A stretch of 8,129 bases of DNA, from assembly GCA_020851855.1 (NCBI GenBank), contig JADZBY010000338.1, positions 1 through 8,129 of the forward strand, read 5' to 3'. Numbering within the stretch: position 1 is the stretch's first letter; each line of letters opens with the position of its first letter. The translations under genes were made by a program, and so were the position numbers. A model generated the notes under the pieces. It saw only the letters and a list, made by a program, of their open reading frames with translations, did not search any database and was not told the origin of the DNA. Below, piece by piece: positions 5,917 to 8,129 of this stretch. This DNA comes from Anaerolineae bacterium. GTDB lineage: Bacteria > Chloroflexota > Anaerolineae > Aggregatilineales > UBA2796.

Positions 5917-7290
5917 CTACTGACCGCTAGCGGCCAGCCATTCGAGCCGGTCCAGGTTCAGCGCATCACTGCTGACCGGGAAGTAAGCGATCTGGCCGTC
6001 GCCCGTGCCAAGCTGGTCATTGACGTTCGTGAGGTAGTAGTTCACGAACCCGGCCACCTGCGGACGCTCCGCCAGGTAGGTGGGCGTCGTATAGATGAAC
6101 AGCGGGCGGGACAGCGGGTACTCGCCGCTTTCTGCCGTGCTCGCATTTGGCTCGACGCCCTCGACGTTCAAGGCGCGGATACGGTCGCGGTTCGGCGGAT
6201 AATACGCATAGCCGAAGTAGCCGATGCCGCCCTCAGAACCCGCCACACCCTCGACCAGCACATTGTCGTTCTCAGAAAGCTGGATGCCGGGAGCATTCAG
6301 AATCTTGGCGGCATCCTCATCGAACACCTCTTCGACGAAGTAGTCGAACGTGCCGCTGTCCGTGCCGGGGCTGAACAACTTGATCTCGGTCGCATCGCAA
6401 GCGGGCACGATCTCGTTCCACGTCTTCGCCTCGCCGGAGAAAATGCGGGCCAGGTCGGCCAGCGTCAGGTTCTCGACGCAGGTCAGCGTCGGGTTAACCA
6501 CGATGGCCAGCGCATCGACGCCGATGTAGAACTCCAGCGGCTCGCGGCCCTGGTCACGGCAGGCGGTCACTTCCGCCTCGCGAATGGGGCGGCTGGCATT
6601 GGAAATGTCGGTGGCGGTTTCTTCAGGGCCGCAGAAGCGCTCAAAGCCAGCGCCCGTGCCTACCGAAGCCACTTCCATGCTGCCGGCAAAGCCGTCGTTG
6701 CGGAACATATCGGCCAGGCGCTGCGTCACCGGGTACACCGTCGAGCTTCCGGCGGACGTGATGTTGCCGGTCAGGGACAGCGGATCGACGGCGGGCAGTT
6801 CGATTTCGGGCAGGATGATCGAGTCGATGACGTGGATGACGCCGTTCGAGGCCTCGACATCTGTCGCGGTGATGGTCGCGGCGTTGACCTTCGCCTGGTC
6901 GCCCACCGTGGACACGGTGATGTCACCGCCCTCGACTGTGGTGAGGGTCGGCGCGGCGAGCACGTCGGCGGCCATGAGTTTGCCGGGCACGACATGGTAG
7001 GTCAGGATTTGCTCAAGGATGTCGGCATTGTCGGGGTCGCTCAGGAAGGTCACGACCGGCTCAGGTAGTTTCGCAAACGCATCGTTGGTCGGGGCAAACA
7101 CGGTGAACGGGCCGTCGCCGCCCAGCGTCCCGGCCAGATCAGCAGCCTGTACGAGGGATACCAGGGTGGAAAACTGCGGATCGCCAGACGCCACGTCAAC
7201 AATCGTGCCGCCCTGGGCCTGCGCCGGGGCAAATGCCGCCGCCAGCAGGGCCGCCAGCGTGATCACAGCGAAGAAACGCGCCTTACGCAT
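5917..7290 (-). CDS. pstS: Phosphate-binding protein PstS (SphX type) fused to an N-terminal fasciclin (FAS1) domain
   Basis: This is the extracytoplasmic phosphate receptor of the Pst system. The 457-residue protein starts at the ATG at 7290, with GAGGAG nine bases upstream. Residues 1-25 form a signal peptide (basic n-region, alanine-rich core, AQA cleavage site, no lipobox Cys), so it should be secreted rather than lipid-anchored. Residues 28-162 are a FAS1 domain with the H1 motif TVFAPTNDAFAKL (63-75), the Tyr-His pair in LTYHVVPGKL (96-105) and the H2 motif NGVIHVIDSIILP (149-161). Residues 172-457 are a phosphate-binding fold of SphX type, with TSAGSSTVYPVTQRLA (178-193), ISNASRPI (229-236), SPGTDSGTFDYFVEEV (307-322), SENDNVLVEGVAGSEGG (339-355) and GYFGYAYY (357-364). 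Four cysteines (220, 244, 271, 298) could form two disulfides. It is first in the operon, with a Pho-box-like promoter upstream. Confidence 0.95.
   Translation of the reverse strand: MRKARFFAVITLAALLAAAFAPAQAQGGTIVDVASGDPQFSTLVSLVQAADLAGTLGGDGPFTVFAPTNDAFAKLPEPVVTFLSDPDNADILEQILTYHVVPGKLMAADVLAAPTLTTVEGGDITVSTVGDQAKVNAATITATDVEASNGVIHVIDSIILPEIELPAVDPLSLTGNITSAGSSTVYPVTQRLADMFRNDGFAGSMEVASVGTGAGFERFCGPEETATDISNASRPIREAEVTACRDQGREPLEFYIGVDALAIVVNPTLTCVENLTLADLARIFSGEAKTWNEIVPACDATEIKLFSPGTDSGTFDYFVEEVFDEDAAKILNAPGIQLSENDNVLVEGVAGSEGGIGYFGYAYYPPNRDRIRALNVEGVEPNASTAESGEYPLSRPLFIYTTPTYLAERPQVAGFVNYYLTNVNDQLGTGDGQIAYFPVSSDALNLDRLEWLAASGQ
6805..7209 (-). other. FAS1 domain region of pstS
   Basis: This stretch encodes residues 28-162, a complete single FAS1 domain with recognisable H1, YH and H2 motifs. 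FAS1 domains usually mediate adhesion to matrix, carbohydrate or other cell-surface partners. There is no stop, frameshift or change in codon style at the join near residue 165, so the fusion appears genuine and not an assembly artefact. Confidence 0.85.
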
Positions 7291-7299
7291 CAGAAGTTG

Positions 7300-7305
7300 C
7301 TCCTC
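7300..7305 (-). promoter_or_regulatory. Ribosome-binding site of pstS
   Basis: GAGGAG on the minus strand lies nine bases before the ATG at 7290. It fixes the start of pstS, in agreement with the signal peptide that begins there. Confidence 0.75.
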
Positions 7306-7330
7306 AGCAAGAAGTCGTCGCCATTCATCC

Positions 7331-7340
7331 GTGTATACAC
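7331..7340. promoter_or_regulatory. Perfect 10-bp palindrome in the pstS leader
   Basis: GTGTATACAC is self-complementary and contains TATACA, which resembles a -10 box. No -35-like hexamer is found at the right distance, so it may instead be a small operator or chance. It lies 41 bases before the pstS start. Confidence 0.25.
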
Positions 7341-7361
7341 AGCCCAGAATGTACCGGCGCT

Positions 7362-7390
7362 TGTTTAAGGCCCAGGGCGGGCATTGTTAA
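7362..7390 (-). promoter_or_regulatory. Candidate pstS promoter
   Basis: On the minus strand, TTAACA (7390-7385), five of six matches to TTGACA, is followed after 17 bases by TAAACA (7367-7362), three of six matches to TATAAT. A weak -10 overlapping activator repeats fits an activator-dependent phosphate-starvation promoter. It would give a leader of roughly 65 bases. Confidence 0.35.
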
Positions 7391-7412
7391 GGGACATTGA
7401 AATGTCGTTAAA
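7384..7412 (-). promoter_or_regulatory. Pho-box-like direct repeats upstream of pstS
   Basis: The minus strand holds three octamers, TTTAACGA (7412-7405), TTCAATGT (7401-7394) and CTTAACAA (7391-7384), starting 11 and 10 bases apart. They match the cyanobacterial SphR/PhoB box (Py-TTAA-Py-Py-T/A) at 7, 6 and 7 of 8 positions, and are also close to the Bacillus PhoP repeat TT(A/T/C)ACA. The middle is also a dyad, GACATT-GA-AATGTC (7393-7406, plus strand). The consensus is from memory. The location before pstS makes binding by a PhoB/PhoP-family regulator plausible. Confidence 0.45.
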
Positions 7413-7480
7413 CGTTTGTGGATGGCCAGAGAGGGGTGGTTCGGGCCGAATCGGGGGCAGTGTAGGCATGGGACGGCAGG

Positions 7481-7496
7481 ATGTGAGCGGTCACAT
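7481..7496. promoter_or_regulatory. Inverted repeat ATGTGA-N4-TCACAT, possible operator
   Basis: A perfect 6-bp dyad with a 4-base spacer lies 190 bases upstream of pstS. It resembles a CRP site but with a spacer of four rather than six, or a GntR-type operator. No gene starts nearby that it would clearly control. Bases 7421-7520 otherwise hold nothing I recognise. Confidence 0.3.
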
Positions 7497-7520
7497 GCAG
7501 GCGGCCCACGATGCGCCCCA

Positions 7521-7570
7521 CGCAGGTGAGGATTCACACATTGCGGCGGTTCAGGGGTGCGCCCGGCGCT
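7521..7570 (+). repeat. Repeat head, isolated copy
   Basis: This stretch matches 7779-7827 with a few substitutions and one 1-base indel. It begins CGCAGGTGAGGATTCACACA and ends CCGGCGCT, where the homology stops. It is the left part of the larger repeat unit without the hairpin part. Bases 7571-7601 between it and the next copy are unique. Confidence 0.75.
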
Positions 7571-7601
7571 GAGAGATGTTCAGATATTAATGCGGATCAT
7601 C

Positions 7602-7724
7602 GGGCGCGCCCGGCGCTAAAGCGACCGGGCTAAGTCTACAAAGCCCTGACGGGCTGGCATACGCCTTTAGCCCGAAGGGCTTCGTAGGTTCAGCCTGGAC
7701 CTTCAGGTCCGGGCGCTGCGATCC
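7602..7724 (+). repeat. Structured repeat, copy A (123 nt)
   Basis: This copy matches 7812-7934 at an offset of 210 bases with only two mismatches (7608/7818 and 7668/7878). It contains nested inverted repeats, predicted to fold into one long imperfect hairpin at 7625-7698, followed by a short hairpin GGACCT-TC-AGGTCC at 7697-7710. No open reading frame of significance lies in it. Confidence 0.9.
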
Positions 7725-7742
7725 GTTCTATTCTGTAAAACC

Positions 7743-7778
7743 CATAAGCGATCGGGCTGGCACACGCCTTCAGCCCGA
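7743..7778 (+). repeat. Degenerate repeat fragment
   Basis: AAGCGATCGGGCT resembles the repeat head AAGCGACCGGGCT. It is followed directly by the apical hairpin CGGGCTG (7753-7759) / CAGCCCG (7771-7777) with an 11-base loop differing in one base from the full copies. It looks like an internal deletion derivative of the full unit. Confidence 0.65.
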
Positions 7779-7934
7779 CGCAGGTGAGGATTCACACACT
7801 GCGACGGTTCAGGGCGCACCCGGCGCTAAAGCGACCGGGCTAAGTCTACAAAGCCCTGACGGGCTGGCATACGCCTTCAGCCCGAAGGGCTTCGTAGGTT
7901 CAGCCTGGACCTTCAGGTCCGGGCGCTGCGATCC
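7779..7934 (+). repeat. Structured repeat, copy B (156 nt, fullest copy)
   Basis: This copy has both the head (shared with 7521-7570) and the hairpin part (shared with 7602-7724). The stem at 7835-7908 pairs CTAC with GTAG (7846-7849 / 7894-7897), AAGCCC with GGGCTT (7851-7856 / 7887-7892) and CGGGCTG with CAGCCCG (7860-7866 / 7878-7884). Outer pairs include several G-T wobbles. A second hairpin follows at 7907-7920. The unit ends seven bases from the stop codon of the FHA gene, so it might also terminate that transcript. Confidence 0.9.
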
Positions 7935-7941
7935 CTACACG

Positions 7942-8129
7942 TCAAAACGGCAGATCGTCGTCGGACGGCGGCTCGGCGGAGTCTTCGAACGGGTCAATGC
8001 GTAGCCAGGTCCGCCCAACGCGGAACAAGTCGCCGGGCCGAATCTGTACCGGCTCATGCTCGCGGACGCGCTGCTGGCCGTAAAATGTGCCGTTGCGGCT
8101 GCCCAGGTCTTCGAGGATCAGCGTGTCGG
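7942..8129 (-). CDS. FHA-domain protein, C-terminal part (5' end outside window)
   Basis: Only the last 61 residues lie in the window; the frame is open to the edge. LEDLGSRNGTFYGQQRV is the core of a forkhead-associated domain, with the Ser-Arg-Asn-Gly-Thr loop that contacts phosphothreonine. IRPGDLFRVGRTWLRI is the final FHA strand pair. FHA domains bind phosphothreonine peptides, commonly downstream of Ser/Thr protein kinases. A short acidic and proline-rich tail follows (FEDSAEPPSDDDLPF), ending in DDDLPF, the same tip as in many bacterial single-stranded DNA-binding proteins. The gene is upstream of the pst operon on the same strand but separated by 650 non-coding bases, so it is probably an independent unit. 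What lies N-terminal to the FHA domain cannot be seen. Confidence 0.88.
   Translation of the reverse strand, partial: DTLILEDLGSRNGTFYGQQRVREHEPVQIRPGDLFRVGRTWLRIDPFEDSAEPPSDDDLPF

Noticed and set aside
7325..7537. Small minus-strand open frame (70 residues) upstream of pstS
   Set aside because: It lacks a ribosome-binding site, overlaps the Pho-box-like promoter and has shadow-like composition.
7521..7934. CRISPR array
   Set aside because: There are only a few copies, of unequal length and irregular spacing, with long structured units and no cas genes.

Overview
This is a GC-rich window with bacterial coding style, dominated by a minus-strand high-affinity phosphate (Pst) ABC transporter operon. 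The glycine-repeat toastrack-like membrane protein, the SphX-type phosphate-binding protein, the palindromic 'GTAGGGGCGG' interspersed elements and the FHA gene together suggest a member of Chloroflexota (Anaerolineae or a relative). This is inference from gene style and repeats; there is no rRNA to confirm it.

Layout, left to right. (1) 1-1223, plus strand: the 3' part of a gene for a membrane protein with a disordered Pro/Glu/Arg-rich N-terminus, two membrane segments and a glycine-punctuated beta-repeat domain. (2) 1224-1402: a gap between convergent genes with two inverted copies of a 29-nt palindromic element whose arms differ by compensating changes. (3) 1403-1993, minus: an unrecognised protein with one membrane segment and a coiled coil. 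(4) 2103-7290, minus: pstS-pstC-pstA-pstB. (5) 7291-7941: 650 bases of non-coding DNA with a Pho-box-like promoter next to pstS and a cluster of structured repeats, including two 123-nt copies 210 bases apart. (6) 7942-8129, minus: the 3' end of an FHA-domain gene.

The genes work together as follows. PstS captures phosphate outside the membrane, PstC and PstA form the channel, and PstB hydrolyses ATP. PstC and PstA overlap by an ATGA, and pstA-pstB are 11 bases apart, so they look co-transcribed. A strong hairpin separates pstS from pstC and may keep pstS mRNA in excess. No phoU is present in the usual place after pstB.

The most unusual feature is that all three membrane or extracytoplasmic parts of this transporter carry an extra domain predicted to lie on the outer face. 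PstS has an N-terminal fasciclin (FAS1) domain, PstC has a small beta module resembling those in phage structural proteins, and PstA has about 190 residues built from four copies of a 48-residue repeat. A second surprise is that the FHA protein ends in DDDLPF, the same tip that ends many bacterial single-stranded DNA-binding proteins.
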